Shown here: positions 26,201 to 37,904 of the stretch, piece by piece
How the letters are laid out: each line of letters starts with the position of its first letter
Position numbering within the stretch: position 1 is the first letter of the stretch
NCBI GenBank assembly: GCA_951812925.1
Contig: OX638369.1
Span: forward strand, 130,041,287 to 130,105,286
Source: Calliopum simillimum
Taxonomy: Eukaryota; Arthropoda; Insecta; Diptera; Lauxaniidae
DNA length: 64,000 bases
Direction: 5' to 3'
Notes under the pieces: generated by a model
The model's input: the letters and a program-made list of their open reading frames with translations, nothing else
Told to the model about the DNA's origin: nothing
Databases searched by the model: none
Made by a program: the position numbers and the translations under genes

Positions 26201-28067
26201 ATTATTTTGAGTATTGTCAATATTATGTTGGCGAATCTATTTTTTTCTTTTGAATATCCTCGATTCATTCATTTCTGTTTTTTCTTCAATATTATTTTTA
26301 AATTCAGAAAGGGCTGAACTCCTCCTAGTTATCGAAAAAATTAAATAAATTGTTCCAACAAATTTTGATTCAAAAGATAAAGATTAATTTTTTCTACTTT
26401 TGGACCCATATCTTCACCCTCATCATCAATATCATCCTCAAAAAGTAAATCTTCCAAAATAACTTCAGTGATTCAATTGTAAATAAAACGACGTTAGCAT
26501 TATAAATTTAGCGTCAATTGATTGCTGTTGTGATGCAAACAAATTTATACTATGAGTATTCACGATCTGGAGTAACGTCCTGAGTAACAGGGTAACAGTG
26601 TTCAACCCCAACAACAAAATATACGTTTGTTACTATATTACTCTTTTACCCTTTTAGTGACGCTATTTTCTAGTGTAAAATAATCTCACACTTTTGCCTT
26701 TTTTTTGCTATTTCTATTTCTATAGAAACGTTTGAACTTGGTTATTATCGAGAGATAATTTTCGTTCATCAAAAATAAAAATTATTAAATGAGAGCAAAA
26801 TATTCATTTAAAATTTTTTTTTGTTATTAGTTAAAATTAATTTGATAAACAAAAAGAAAATGTACGTGCAAAAATATTGAGCATGCTCACAATTCAGAAT
26901 AACCGAGTGCACTTTTACCCTGTTTACTCAGCTCGTTACTCCAAATCATGAATAACTCTACTGTTTATTACAGATTCAAAATGATCTATTGTAAATATTG
27001 TAAAAGAGACGAATTTATCAGTTTGCCATCAATTACTAATTTTTTCATCAATCAAAAAATGAGGTAAACATCAGACTCTGGAATATTTCAACGAAAGAAA
27101 AACCATTTTAAAGAAATAAACGTATGGCTTTTAAGTGGAAAAACAATTTTCTTATTTATGTACGTAAGTGTCATCAATTTTTAAGTCACCCTTGTGTATA
27201 TCATTATTATATTTCTGTTAATTTTTACATTTTCAGCGCCTGATCTGCAACACGGGAATATAAATTTTCATGTTTGACATAAAATGTTGTTAAGCGTGAT
27301 TAACTTAATTTTATGGCAAATAAAAATTTCAGTTAATTTTCTCACTGATTGCGTTGCGATTGGGATTGCGTTTGTAAATGCCCGAGTGATGTTATGATTC
27401 TTGTCATTATTGTCATAAATAACAAACAAGATGGCAATTTGTATGCACAGCATATGAACGAACGTTAAATGCAATTAGGGCAGTTAAAAATACATTTAAG
27501 AAAAAATAAAAATAAATTTAAAAAAAAAACAAAATTATAGTAAAAATGAGTGATGTTATAGGTATACAAAATATTAAAATTATGCCAGTACGCAGCAAAC
27601 TCAATCTGTCAAACATCGTGCCCGTCATAGTCAAAATAAAGTGACCTCCGATTATTGTGAAATTTCAATTAAAAAGCGATTTAAAAATATGAGTAATTAA
27701 AAATGTGTCTTAAAAAATATTAAAAAAATAACTAGTTTTCATCAAGTCAACAACAAAACCTTTAAAAAAAAATCAATTCAACTTTTTTTTTTTTGTAGCT
27801 GTCAAAGTGTGACGTGAACGCTCATTAGGAATTGCGTTTATTGCACATGCCAGGTTTATTACCTCTTTTTTTTTATTCCGCAAATGCGGCGGCGGATTCT
27901 GGTTACGGATCCATATGAGTAGTCGCACTGAAGGACAGCGAAACAGGTTCAGCAACGTTAGATCGTTTTGTAAAAGAATCGATAGCGATGATGATGATAA
28001 TGGAGCTGCTGTTGTCGTTTGTGGGCGAGCCAATGAATTTGTAGCATAAAAGTTGAGATTTCATAAA
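26201..28067. other. Intergenic, no gene recognised
   Basis: Very AT-rich, with poly(A/T) runs. A GC-richer patch at 27880-28020 has no convincing exon. Confidence 0.4.
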
Positions 28068-28070
28068 TTA

Positions 28071-29036
28071 CACTGTTCGACACAAAAAAAAAAACACATG
28101 AGAAAATCCGAAAAATTCTTAAAGTAGGCGTTAAAAAAAAATACCCGTGTCTCGTGGTTTTTCCCCAGCACGTCACATCTTCTTTAATCGATTTTTGAAG
28201 TTTTTTTATCCACTGCACATGAAAAAATCCAAAAATACCGCATTCTTGCGTTAAATCTATGAATTTAACTATATGATCCTTCCATCTGAGGTGTATCATG
28301 TGTTCAGCAAACTTATGCAGGATATTGCAGGGAGTGTTTTTTTTTAACCCTGTACAACCCCTTTGCCCTTTTCCTAATAAGGTACAAAAAGGACACCTAA
28401 AACAGGGGAATATTGAGTCAGTATGTACCACAGAAATATTTGCTATACAATTTCACTACTAGTTGCTGATCACTTAAAAAGCAAAATTTCATCCCGAAAG
28501 CAAAAAAATCGTTAAAATCAATAAGCACTACTAACAATCAATATTTTCCTAATTTCACCCCACTGTAAAACTCTAAAACTACAAGTTGGACCAAACCCGT
28601 TCTCACAAGATCATAACGAAATCACACAAGGATCATTTTCCTGACTCAATATTTCCCTGTTTTGGGTGTCATTTTTGTACCTTTTTAAGAAAAGGGCAAC
28701 AATGACCCATATGTGGGGGTTAAAAAGGGTTAAAATTTTATACAAAAATATTCCCCGCAATAACCTGCATAAGTTTGCTGAACACATGATACACCTCAGA
28801 TGTATGTAAGGATCATACAGTTAAATTCATCGATTTAACACAAGAATGCGGTATTTTTGGGTTTTTTCATGTACAGTGGATAAATGGATAAAACAACTTC
28901 AAAAATCGATTAAAAAAATATGTGACGTGCTGGAGAAAAACCACGAGAAACGGGTATTTTTTTTTCAACGTCTACTTTAAGAATTTTTTGGATTTTCTAA
29001 TGTGTTTTTAAAAAAGTTCGAAATTGTCGGACAGTG
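28071..29036. mobile_element. Foldback element, about 966 bp
   Basis: The left arm (28071 to about 28425) and right arm (about 28635-29036) are inverted copies. They begin CACTGTTCGACA and, read inverted, CACTGTCCGACA. Matching interior blocks include 'cacgtcacat', 'aaaaatcgatt', 'ataccgcattcttg' and 'acacctcaga'. The loop is about 200 bp. A 3-bp TTA flanks both ends (28068-28070 and 29037-29039), a weak hint of a target duplication. No transposase is encoded. The 157-codon frame on the minus strand is a by-product of the arm. Confidence 0.75.
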
Positions 29037-29128
29037 TTATTAAGCTCTTTGTGATAATTTAAACTGATCTTAATGAAATTATACTTTACTAATAAAACAT
29101 AGTCTTCGTTACATGGATGATTCTACTC

Positions 29129-30512
29129 CACGGTGCTTGTGGGAGAATTTAAATCAAATTTTGATGTACCTCGGATTTTTTTGTAAATTCTTATTTTAGA
29201 TGTCAATAGAAGTTATTCTATGCAAAAAATAAAATTATAGAGGTGGCGCTTTTTTAAAGATAATCCCTTTTCCAATTGGGGCATTTTCTCATACAAAAAA
29301 ATAATTTTTTTTTTTTTAACTACATTAAACAAAAATCAAAATAATCACATTCGATGTGTTTTGCGATGCTTCACGCGAATCCGATCTCAGAATTGCTCTA
29401 TCGTGTATAGTTTTTGAGATATTCTAATCTAAAAGCCGAAAAAAGTCGTTTTTTGCCATGTTTTGAAGCTATATAACTATGTAACATATCATTTATTCGT
29501 TAAATGTGGTTAAAATACTTGAAAGTCATGATCTTTTCCTTTAAAATCTAATTTAAACTATGTTTATATCTTCATGCTTCTAAGAGATATCGTAGACCGA
29601 AATATTGGCTAAACGGGTTTTTTGCACTTTTGTGTCTTTTTAGGTTAGGATATCTTTGACGAAAAAAAGATATCAACATAATTTAAATTAGGTTTTAAAG
29701 GTAAAGATTAGGACTTTAAAGTTGTTTACCAGATTTGACGAAACTAAAATTTCTTTCACATTTTAAGCATGTTTAACGAACCGACCATTTTAAAATTAAG
29801 CCGTATGGCATACACGTAACAACACTCGGGGTGTCAAACGGCTGAATTTATAAGTAGTCGGTTCGTTGAACATGTTTAAAATGTGAAAGAAATTTTAATT
29901 TCGTTAAATCTGATAAACAACTTTAAAGTCCTAATCTTTGCCTTTAAAACCTAATTTAAATTATGTTGATATCTTTTTTTTCGTCAAAGATATCCTAACC
30001 TAAAAAGACACAAAAGTGCAAAAAACCCGTTTAGCCAATATTTCGGTCTACGATATCTCTTAGAAGCATGAAGATATAAACATATTTTAAATTAGATTTT
30101 AAAGGAAAAGATCATGACTTTCAAGAATTTTAACCACATTTAACGAATAAATGATATGTTACATAGTTATATAGCTTCAAAACATGGCAAAAAATGACTT
30201 TTTCGGCTTTTAGATTAGAATATCTCAAAAACTATATACGATAGAGCGATTCTGAGGTCGGATTCGCGTGTAGCATTGCAAAACACATCGAATGTGATTA
30301 TTTTGATTTTTGTTTAATGTAATTAAAAAAAAAAATTTATTTTTTTGTATGGGAAAATGCCGCAATTGGAAAAGGGATTGTCTTTAAAAAAGCGCCACCT
30401 CTATAATTTTATTTTTTGCATAGAATAACTTCTATTGACATCTATAAAAAGAATTTACAAAAAAATCCGAGGTACATCAAAATTTGATTTAAATTCTCCC
30501 ACAAGCACCGTG
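29129..30512. mobile_element. Giant foldback element, 1384 bp, ACTC target duplication
   Basis: Two arms of roughly 690 bp are inverted copies at high identity and meet near 29820. The ends are CACGGTGCTTGTGGGAGAAT at 29129 and its exact inverse ending 30512. The match stops at those borders and ACTC flanks both sides (29125-29128 and 30513-30516), which fits a 4-bp target duplication. Near the centre lies 'gccgtatggcatacacgtaa' with an ACACTCGGGGTGT hairpin. No ORF of note. The transposon superfamily is unknown to me. Confidence 0.85.
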
Positions 30513-30516
30513 ACTC

Positions 30517-31125
30517 ACGAGGGAATATTCTACGGCTTACCTAATTTTACATATTTTTTGTAACAATATTTCATTGAATTACAATAAAAACTAAACGCCT
30601 AGATTGTTTCTATGACACTGTAAATTAACTCGATCCCATAGATATTTCATACAAAAATTTAACTTTAAAGTGTGAAATCCTCAGTCTCCTGGTATATCTC
30701 TTTTCCGAAATTAAAGTTCTATTGGTAAACTCAACTCAATTACACTTTGTCAATCGAGTTTTACCTCAGCCTCCTGGCCGATCAAAACATTTTAAAATTT
30801 TTATGAATTTGCGAAACCATCACTTTGTTGATTTCTTGATGTGAATAAACGAAGTAAAGTTATTTTGGAACCACTTTCATCTAACTTGTATCGTGGATAT
30901 TTTAGTCCATAAAGCCGAGTTTTTTGTGTAAAATTGTGTTGCGGCTAGTCAAGTATTTTTGTTGCAAATATACTTCATAGGAAATTTTTGTTTCATTTAT
31001 AGGTTACAAATCCATAGCATTTTAATGTAGAAATCCATAATTTCGTCGATAAGAGTTGTATTGACGATTTATTGACTGAAAAGTGAAAAAACCTCAGCCT
31101 CCTGGCCTCATTTTCCTGGAAACTT
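30517..31125. other. Spacer with repeated CTCAGYCTCCTGG motif
   Basis: CCTCAGTCTCCTGG (about 30679) and CTCAGCCTCCTGG (about 30765 and 31092) occur three times within 430 bp between two foldback copies. There is no coding support. Confidence 0.4.
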
Positions 31126-31875
31126 AGGTTATGATATTTTTGAGGAAAAAAAAGATATCAACATAATTTAAATTAGGTTTTAAAGGCAAAGATTAGGACT
31201 TTAAAGTTGCTTACATGATTTAACGAAATTAAAATTTCTTTCACATTTTAAACATGTTCAACGAACCGACCATTTCAAAATTCAGCCGTATGCCATACAC
31301 GTAACAACAACACTCGGGTGTCAAACGGCTGAATTAAGAAGTAGTCGGTTCGTTGAACATGTTTAAAATGTGAAACAAATTTTAATTTCGTTAAATCTGG
31401 CAAGCAACTTTAATTTCCTAATCTTTGCCTTTAAACCCTAATTTAAATTATGTTGATATCTTTTTGTTTTCCTCAAAAATATCATAACCTAAAAAGACAC
31501 AAAAGTGCAAAAAACCCGTTTTGACAATATTTCGGTCTACGATATCTCTTAGAAGCATGAAGATATAAATATAATTTAAATTAGGTTTTAAAGTAAAAGA
31601 TTAGGACTTTTGAGTATTTAAGCCACATTTGACGAATAAATGATATGTTACATAGTTATATAGCTTCAAAAAATGGCAAAAAACTACTTTTTTTGGTCTT
31701 TAGGTTACAATATCTCATAAACTATACACGATAGAGCAATTCTGAGGTTGGATCCGCGTTAAGCATTGCAAAACACATCGATTGTGATTATTTTAATTTT
31801 TGTTTAATTTAGTTTAAAAAAATTTTTTTTTTCTTTTTGTATGGGAAAATGCCCCAATTGGAAAAGCTATTATCT
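31126..31875. mobile_element. Second copy of the giant foldback, outer ends lost
   Basis: The centre (about 31310) and both inner arms match the element at 29129-30512, including 'gccgtatgccatacacgtaa', 'tagtcggttcgttgaacatg' and 'cggtctacgatatctcttag'. The left arm ends about 515 bp short of the parent border and the right arm about 130 bp short. It is more diverged than the two arms of the first copy are from each other. Confidence 0.8.
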
Positions 31876-33039
31876 CAAAATTTAGTCGAGGAGTCACGAG
31901 TGAAAATTTTTCTATTCATCACACCGTGCAATATCAAAGTGAAGAACAATTTCTACGCTTACTTTTCAAACAGAAAAGATAATTTAAGCTGTCGAACACA
32001 CAATTTTTCAAAAAAAAAAAAAAAAACACTTTTTTTTTGTATTTTGTGTAAACATATTTTTTATGATTTTATTTTGTTTTTTATTTTTTAAATTTTTTAT
32101 ATAGTTTTCTGTTGTTGTTGTTAATTTAATTTAATTTTTATGTTTTTTTGTAATTTTTGTTCTCTTTTCTAACGATTTTCTTTAATGCAATAATAATAAT
32201 AAATTGTTTTTGTTTTTTCTCTTAATATTTCTCTTAAATCGATCATTTTCAGCTCAAACTGTATACTATATAATAGCTGTATAGTATAGTATCTGTTTCA
32301 ATATGCAAATATCTATGTATAAAATTTAACTTAAAAATAAATCTTTAACTTAAAACTAATAACTTGTTTTTGAATTATTTAAATTATTGTGTGATGTTTT
32401 TGCCGTTTTTGTTGTTGTTTTATTTTAAGGATTGACAATTGAATTAAAAATAAAAATGAATAACGCAAATTTTAATTAACTTCCTCCTAAACATAAAACT
32501 TTACAATATTACGTAGCTAATAATTATATTTAATGTGATCATGATAATTACAATATAAATTTTGTAACAAATTAGAATGAAATTTAATTAACATTTTATC
32601 ACACGTTTAATTAAATTTGAAATAAAACTCAACGCAAAGTTGGTGCAAATTTCTATAGATTAATGAAATTTATGTAACAAATTCGAAATGTAATTGGAAT
32701 GTACTTGTGATTATTTAAAATATATTTTATTTACTTATTTTGGTTCAGGCTGTGTAGCAAAACCGTCGCAACTCTGCAAACATATGACTTTAGGGGATGA
32801 AAAGGGTACAATCGTGATTTACCAGATTTTGAGCAGAATAAGACAAAACAAAATTATTCGATTTTATTTAACAATTATTTCAATAAAAATGTCGAAACAG
32901 AATTTCATTAAGATTTTTTATTTTGTTTAGTCTGGTATTTTTGAGTTATACTCTTTAAACTGCATGATTGGAAATCTTTTGTTTTGATTTTGTGTACTAC
33001 GAACTTATCACTGCAGACTTTCTAGGATATATAATTCAG
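31876..33039. other. Very AT-rich intergenic stretch
   Basis: Long T- and A-rich runs, possible polyadenylation hexamers on both strands, no ORF or repeat of note. Confidence 0.4.
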
Positions 33040-34881
33040 TACGTCCAACGTATAAGTTGGTAACTCGAAAATCGTAGTTTTCAATTAGGATAATATCTGT
33101 ATTTTTTTTTTTTTTTACTAAAATATACTGAGGTTTTTACTTCAAAAATAGCTCTCAGCCCTTCAAATTTCAATTACAAGTAACAAGATTTCGAAAAACA
33201 TTGCACCGTTAAAAGTTGGTAACCTGAGTGTCCATATATTGTGACAGGCTGGAACCCATACTTAAACTCATTTTATTTCTCTCAAGATATTATCTAATAA
33301 ATCTTTGGAGGTAATATTTTATGTTTTTTTATTCCACCAAATCGGATGTTTTACTGGTGGACCACTCTGTAGTTCGATGCGGAAGTTATTTCTATTCGAT
33401 TACCAATTCCAATTCATAATCCCTAGATTGTGCGGATGGGCTCTCGTAAATATTTTTGAAAAACAGTATTACTGTTTGTCAAATGTCAAAAAACAAAGCC
33501 GAAAAGGCAAAACTTATATACGAAAACCGAATTTTAAAGTAGCAATCGATCAAATCCGAGAGTGAACCCCCTGGAAAACATGTAAAATGTTGATTTGTGC
33601 AGCAACAGATATCAATTGTCAAAAGAAAATTTGTGGTGAAAAGCAAAAAAACTTGCTACAAGTAAGTAATTGTGTGTATCAATTTTATTTTCAAAATAAG
33701 TTTTATTTCCAAGATACTTTTGCTGGCAGGTGCCCTTTTACTCCCTCCAGAACTACATATACTCTCCTACATATACTTCGGAACTTAAAGCCTTACAAGA
33801 GTTCTGCATCTACTTATTTCGATCTATGACTCGTTGTTTTGTAACAGTTCGTATTAATTTTTGACACATCACTTTCTATCATTCAACTCCACCAATGCGC
33901 TTGTTGCATCGACCTTACGCTGGATGCATCATGAACTCTTAAAGTATAACTTTGAATATGTTTAAATTTGTCTCATTTCGGAAAAAAACAATGTTTAGAA
34001 ACAGCCAGAAATTAATTCGAATGCAGAAACTGAGAAACACTGGACCATTATGATTAAGATGATCGACAGAGAGTGCATGCCGAGACCCTTGGACTAAATG
34101 TTCGTGATAGTTCAAACAATAATGGATTTACTACTGCAAAACAAATTCATGGACAACACTATTGTTTCACTGACAGAAAAAAACATGAGGAAAATTGAAA
34201 ATAAATCTTTTGGAGAGAGTTTACAATCAACTTAGAAAATATATATCGATACATCTAACGTAAAGGTTTGTAACTCAAGTGACCAACTTTTTACGGAACA
34301 ATAATTTTTGAAATCTTCGTATTAGACTCTATCTTGTGTCAAATTTTGGTATCTCTAGCTTGAAATTTGAAGAGATGGGAGTAATTTTTGAAGTTTCAAC
34401 CTAAGTACATTTCAGTTAGGTCTCCATGCAAAAACTTGGCAACTTAAGTTGTTAACTTATGCACGGGACAAAAATAACAAATTGAGTTGGTAACTTGACT
34501 TACAAAGTTATTAGTTAATTTTTCTTTAAAAATCAGTGGTTGTAAGTCCTACATACCAACGTAATATCCGTAGAATATTTTTTAATGGTAGTTGGCAAGT
34601 TAAGTTACCAACTTTTCTCATGGAACATTTGGTTGCTGAAACAGAACATAAGTTGTAACTGGAGTTATTACTCATATGTATTCATTTTTATCCAAATTAA
34701 AGGTTGAAATTGTTAATATCTCTGTTTATTGATTTGGAATAGTGATAACAATTTAATAGTCGAAAAACAAAGTATTTATTCAATTTTTGTTTTTGGTCTT
34801 CTTGTTTTAACGAAAACAATACAAAAATGATCATAACCAAAAACTACGATTTTCGAGATACCAACTTTTACGTCGGACGTA
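33040..34881. mobile_element. 1.84-kb element with terminal inverted repeats
   Basis: TACGTCCAACGTATAAGTTG at 33040 and the inverse of the sequence ending 34881 match over about 42 bp, through 'ctcgaaaatcgtagtttt'. The interior holds several 'aagttggtaact' variants in both orientations (about 33214, 34267, 34423, 34483, 34608). A partial plus-strand copy of the terminus starts near 34250, so 34250-34881 may itself be a 0.63-kb element. No transposase is seen. Confidence 0.65.
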
Positions 34882-37055
34882 TCGATATCTAGATTTTAAA
34901 CCGCACACCGTATGGAAACATTTATAACATTAATAATAGAAATTAAAACAAAATTAATTATGTCTAATTCGGTTAGAAAGAGTCTCCCTGTGCAACCACA
35001 GAGAGAGAAAAATGTAATACTCGTAAGTACAATAGCAAAACCGTCCTTGATTCCACCTGTGATTACATTTATTTTTGTGAATTTAGTGCACTATTTTTTA
35101 TATCTTTTGGTATTTAGTATATTGACCGGATAATATCTTTTTAAGCTTGAATGCAGTCACTAACCATTTCGGAAATATCTTTAAGGACTATAGAACGTTT
35201 AGCATCTTAAAAACTGAATATACTTTGGAGCTCTTGATTTGGCAGGGCATAGGTTGTGTCTAATCCAAAAATATTTCTTTATTTTTATTACAAAAATATT
35301 AAGGGCGTAGGTAATTCGAATTTTTTTATTTTTTATTTATTTTTTTTTTTTAAATTTATGGAAATCTTATAAGTTCATTTTATTTTATAAGAAATCTGCA
35401 ATATATTTTTGATTTAAAAGAAAAATCTATGGCAATAGGTGCAAACTGATTCCAAAAATCAGCGATCTAAAATTCAATACGCTCAAACATATAGTTCTAT
35501 TCAAAACAAAATAAATTTTTTGTGTTTTCGAGTCAATATATCAAAACTTCGAGAAAAAACTAAAGACTAAAGTTAAACGGGAGCAATAAAATGAGTCTCT
35601 TTTGTAATCGGTCCGAAAAAATTTGAACTCGAACACAAAAAATCAATAAGCAGAAATAAACAGAATAAACATTTCAGACATATTTTCTGATGTTGGAAAT
35701 GAATTCGATTAGAAGATCAGTGTAATAAATTTAACATTTTTCGAAGAAAAATACAGATATCAATTTAACTTAAATTGAGTTTTGAAGAAAAAATACAAGG
35801 ACTTTCAACTACCAATAAGGTCTTGTGGCTAAAATTCCCTCCTTATGTTATATAACTTAAAATATTTGGTCATGAACAAAATAAATCTTGGTTATGGTAA
35901 TTTTGTGAGATCAAGGTACTAATATAATTTCAAGACCAAGATTGCTATAGTCTTTTCCTGGGTCTTTGTCACGATGATCATCAAGTCTACTTTTAAGTCT
36001 TAGTAGTTTACATATAGTAAATAGTTGTGTCACGTCTCTTTCAAGCATAAAATCATCTCCAAATTCGATATTTGTCATGTTAAAAGTCTAATCGCTTTGA
36101 AAAAATAAGATTTGGAAATTTTTAATGCTCAACAATCTTTCGAAATTTTTTCAAGGTTAAGACTCAAAATCAAATTGATAGAGCAATGAAAAAATGATTC
36201 GGAAATGATTGTTTCTAATTATTTGCATGGAAACATGAAATGAATTTAGGGCTTCTGACTTTTAAAAGCACGAAACTAGAGTTAGAGAAAAAGTCTTGGA
36301 GGAAATTTGCTGAAAGCTTAATGTTTCTAGGCTATTTCTAGTTTAATCCTATTTCGAACTTTACCTTTGGGGAAGCTTGATTTTAGAAAGTACGCCGGAG
36401 TCTAAGAAATGCTAGTGCATTTCGCCATTACCCCGAGTTGTTAAGGAATTTTTGATAGCATTCGTTATCAAAAGCAATGCCATTAAAAACAATTCTGCAC
36501 TAATGGGATCTATAGGGTTCTTCAGAGCAATTTGGTGCAGAAAAATCAAGTGTCTCACCCTATGTACTTTCTTTATATCAAATTGAGAATAAAAAATCGC
36601 CTAACCGTCCTTAGAAAATAGAGTCACCGCTGCATCTAATATACCAACTACAAGTCTAAAATGGTGTATAGTAATCAAGAGAGTTCCAAAATAAATTTTT
36701 CATTTGCAGAGTTACCAACGGATTTCAAAAATCAAATGATTCGGGAATGTGTGAATTTGCTAGAGTTTCCTAAATTGTGAGGAAGAACTTTGCTACATCG
36801 CTTTCAAACTTTTGGATCTTTCATATCTGTAGATCCATTCTATACACTATAACTTCTATGTATGTATACAAATGTATTATATACTTTTTTATGCTATACA
36901 ATATACTATATCTTTTATATATATAATCGTTTGTGTGTGTGTGTATGTGTCTTAAATTGAATTGGAATGTATAATTAATTCACATACTCGCCATTACTTA
37001 GGGTCTATCATTAAAATATGATTTAATTTAATTTAATTAATGTAACGGTAATAAT
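34882..37055. other. 3' flank of SoxN
   Basis: No exon recognised. Around 35690-35870 are very diverged phrases of the foldback family. AT-rich tracts at 36840-36950 include (TG)n. Plus-strand TTTATT at about 35280 and 35388 would be AATAAA on the SoxN strand, but the true 3' end cannot be fixed. Part of this stretch is presumably 3' UTR. Confidence 0.4.
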
Positions 37056-37904
37056 TTACAAAGTGGATGAAATATCCAACAGTCCTGGCGTGTCGTGCGG
37101 ATGCGTGTGGTGCGGATGCTGTAGGTGTTGCTGATGTTGTAGGTGGTGATGCTGGTGATGATGATGGTGATGTAACAGTGCCAAGGGGCTGCCAACACTA
37201 CTGCTTGGTTCGATACTACTCAGCCGTCCCACAATTGCCGCCGAGGAAACAACGGCTGTGGCGGCACTTAGTGCTGAGGAGGAGCAACTGCTTATGCTGC
37301 CGCTACCGCCGTGCAGGTAGCCAATTTGTGAAGAATAATGCTGCAACGGTGAGTGCGCTGATATCGAGTGGGAGGAGGAACGGCTAGCTCCTGAACCAGA
37401 GGAGCCTGATGCTGTTGGGCTAGGACCACCACTACCGCCATTGCCACCTACACCGCCGCCGTTGCTGCTATTGTTGCCATTGACGTAGCTAAGTAGCAAG
37501 CTGTTACCACTGGAGTGACCATTAGCACCGCTGTTGTTGGACTCCCTTGAGCCAACTAAACCGTTGGTCGATGCCGTCGTGCCGCTTGCCGGTATTGAGG
37601 AAGCAAGCGTAAGGTGCGAATGCAGTGACTGATGCAGTGCCTGCTGCTGTTGCAGGTGCGAAAGTTGCTGCAACGACGCGGAATCATGTTGGCTATCCAA
37701 CGCGTCCAGGTGCGCAGAATGATGCAGGTGATGGTGGTGTGGGTGGTGATGATGATGGTGGCTAATGACTGATTCCGCAGCGGCTGCCATTGCTGCTGCT
37801 GTTGGTGTAGTGGAAGGAGAGTGCCCCCCTAATGTTATCGAGGAAATTTCCGTGTTGCCGCCGCCAGCCGACAGCGAGGACTGACCAAAAGACGTAGCCA
37901 TTTC
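37056..37904 (-). CDS. SoxN: In-frame C-terminal extension of SoxN (readthrough candidate)
   Basis: Directly after the SoxN stop (TGA, 37905-37907) the same frame continues with GAA, then ATG at 37901-37899, and stays open to a TAA at 37056. This gives 282 sense codons. The product is low-complexity but protein-like: poly-His blocks (near the start and again near the end), Ser/Gly- and Ala-rich linkers, Gln-rich stretches and a terminus GLLDISSTL. His runs mix CAT and CAC, so they are not simply expanded DNA repeats. No domain is recognised. If the TGA is read through, SoxN grows from 544 to 827 residues. Alternatives are reinitiation at the ATG three bases after the stop, an unseen splice, or a sequencing error at the TGA. 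The SoxB1-like ending just before the TGA argues that the stop is ancestral, which makes an error less likely. Confidence 0.75.
   Translation of the reverse strand, partial: EMATSFGQSSLSAGGGNTEISSITLGGHSPSTTPTAAAMAAAAESVISHHHHHHPHHHHLHHSAHLDALDSQHDSASLQQLSHLQQQQALHQSLHSHLTLASSIPASGTTASTNGLVGSRESNNSGANGHSSGNSLLLSYVNGNNSSNGGGVGGNGGSGGPSPTASGSSGSGASRSSSHSISAHSPLQHYSSQIGYLHGGSGSISSCSSSALSAATAVVSSAAIVGRLSSIEPSSSVGSPLALLHHHHHHQHHHLQHQQHLQHPHHTHPHDTPGLLDISSTL

Noticed and set aside
27958..28431. 157-codon open frame on the minus strand
   Set aside because: It lies in an arm of the foldback element and is not matched by any recognised protein.
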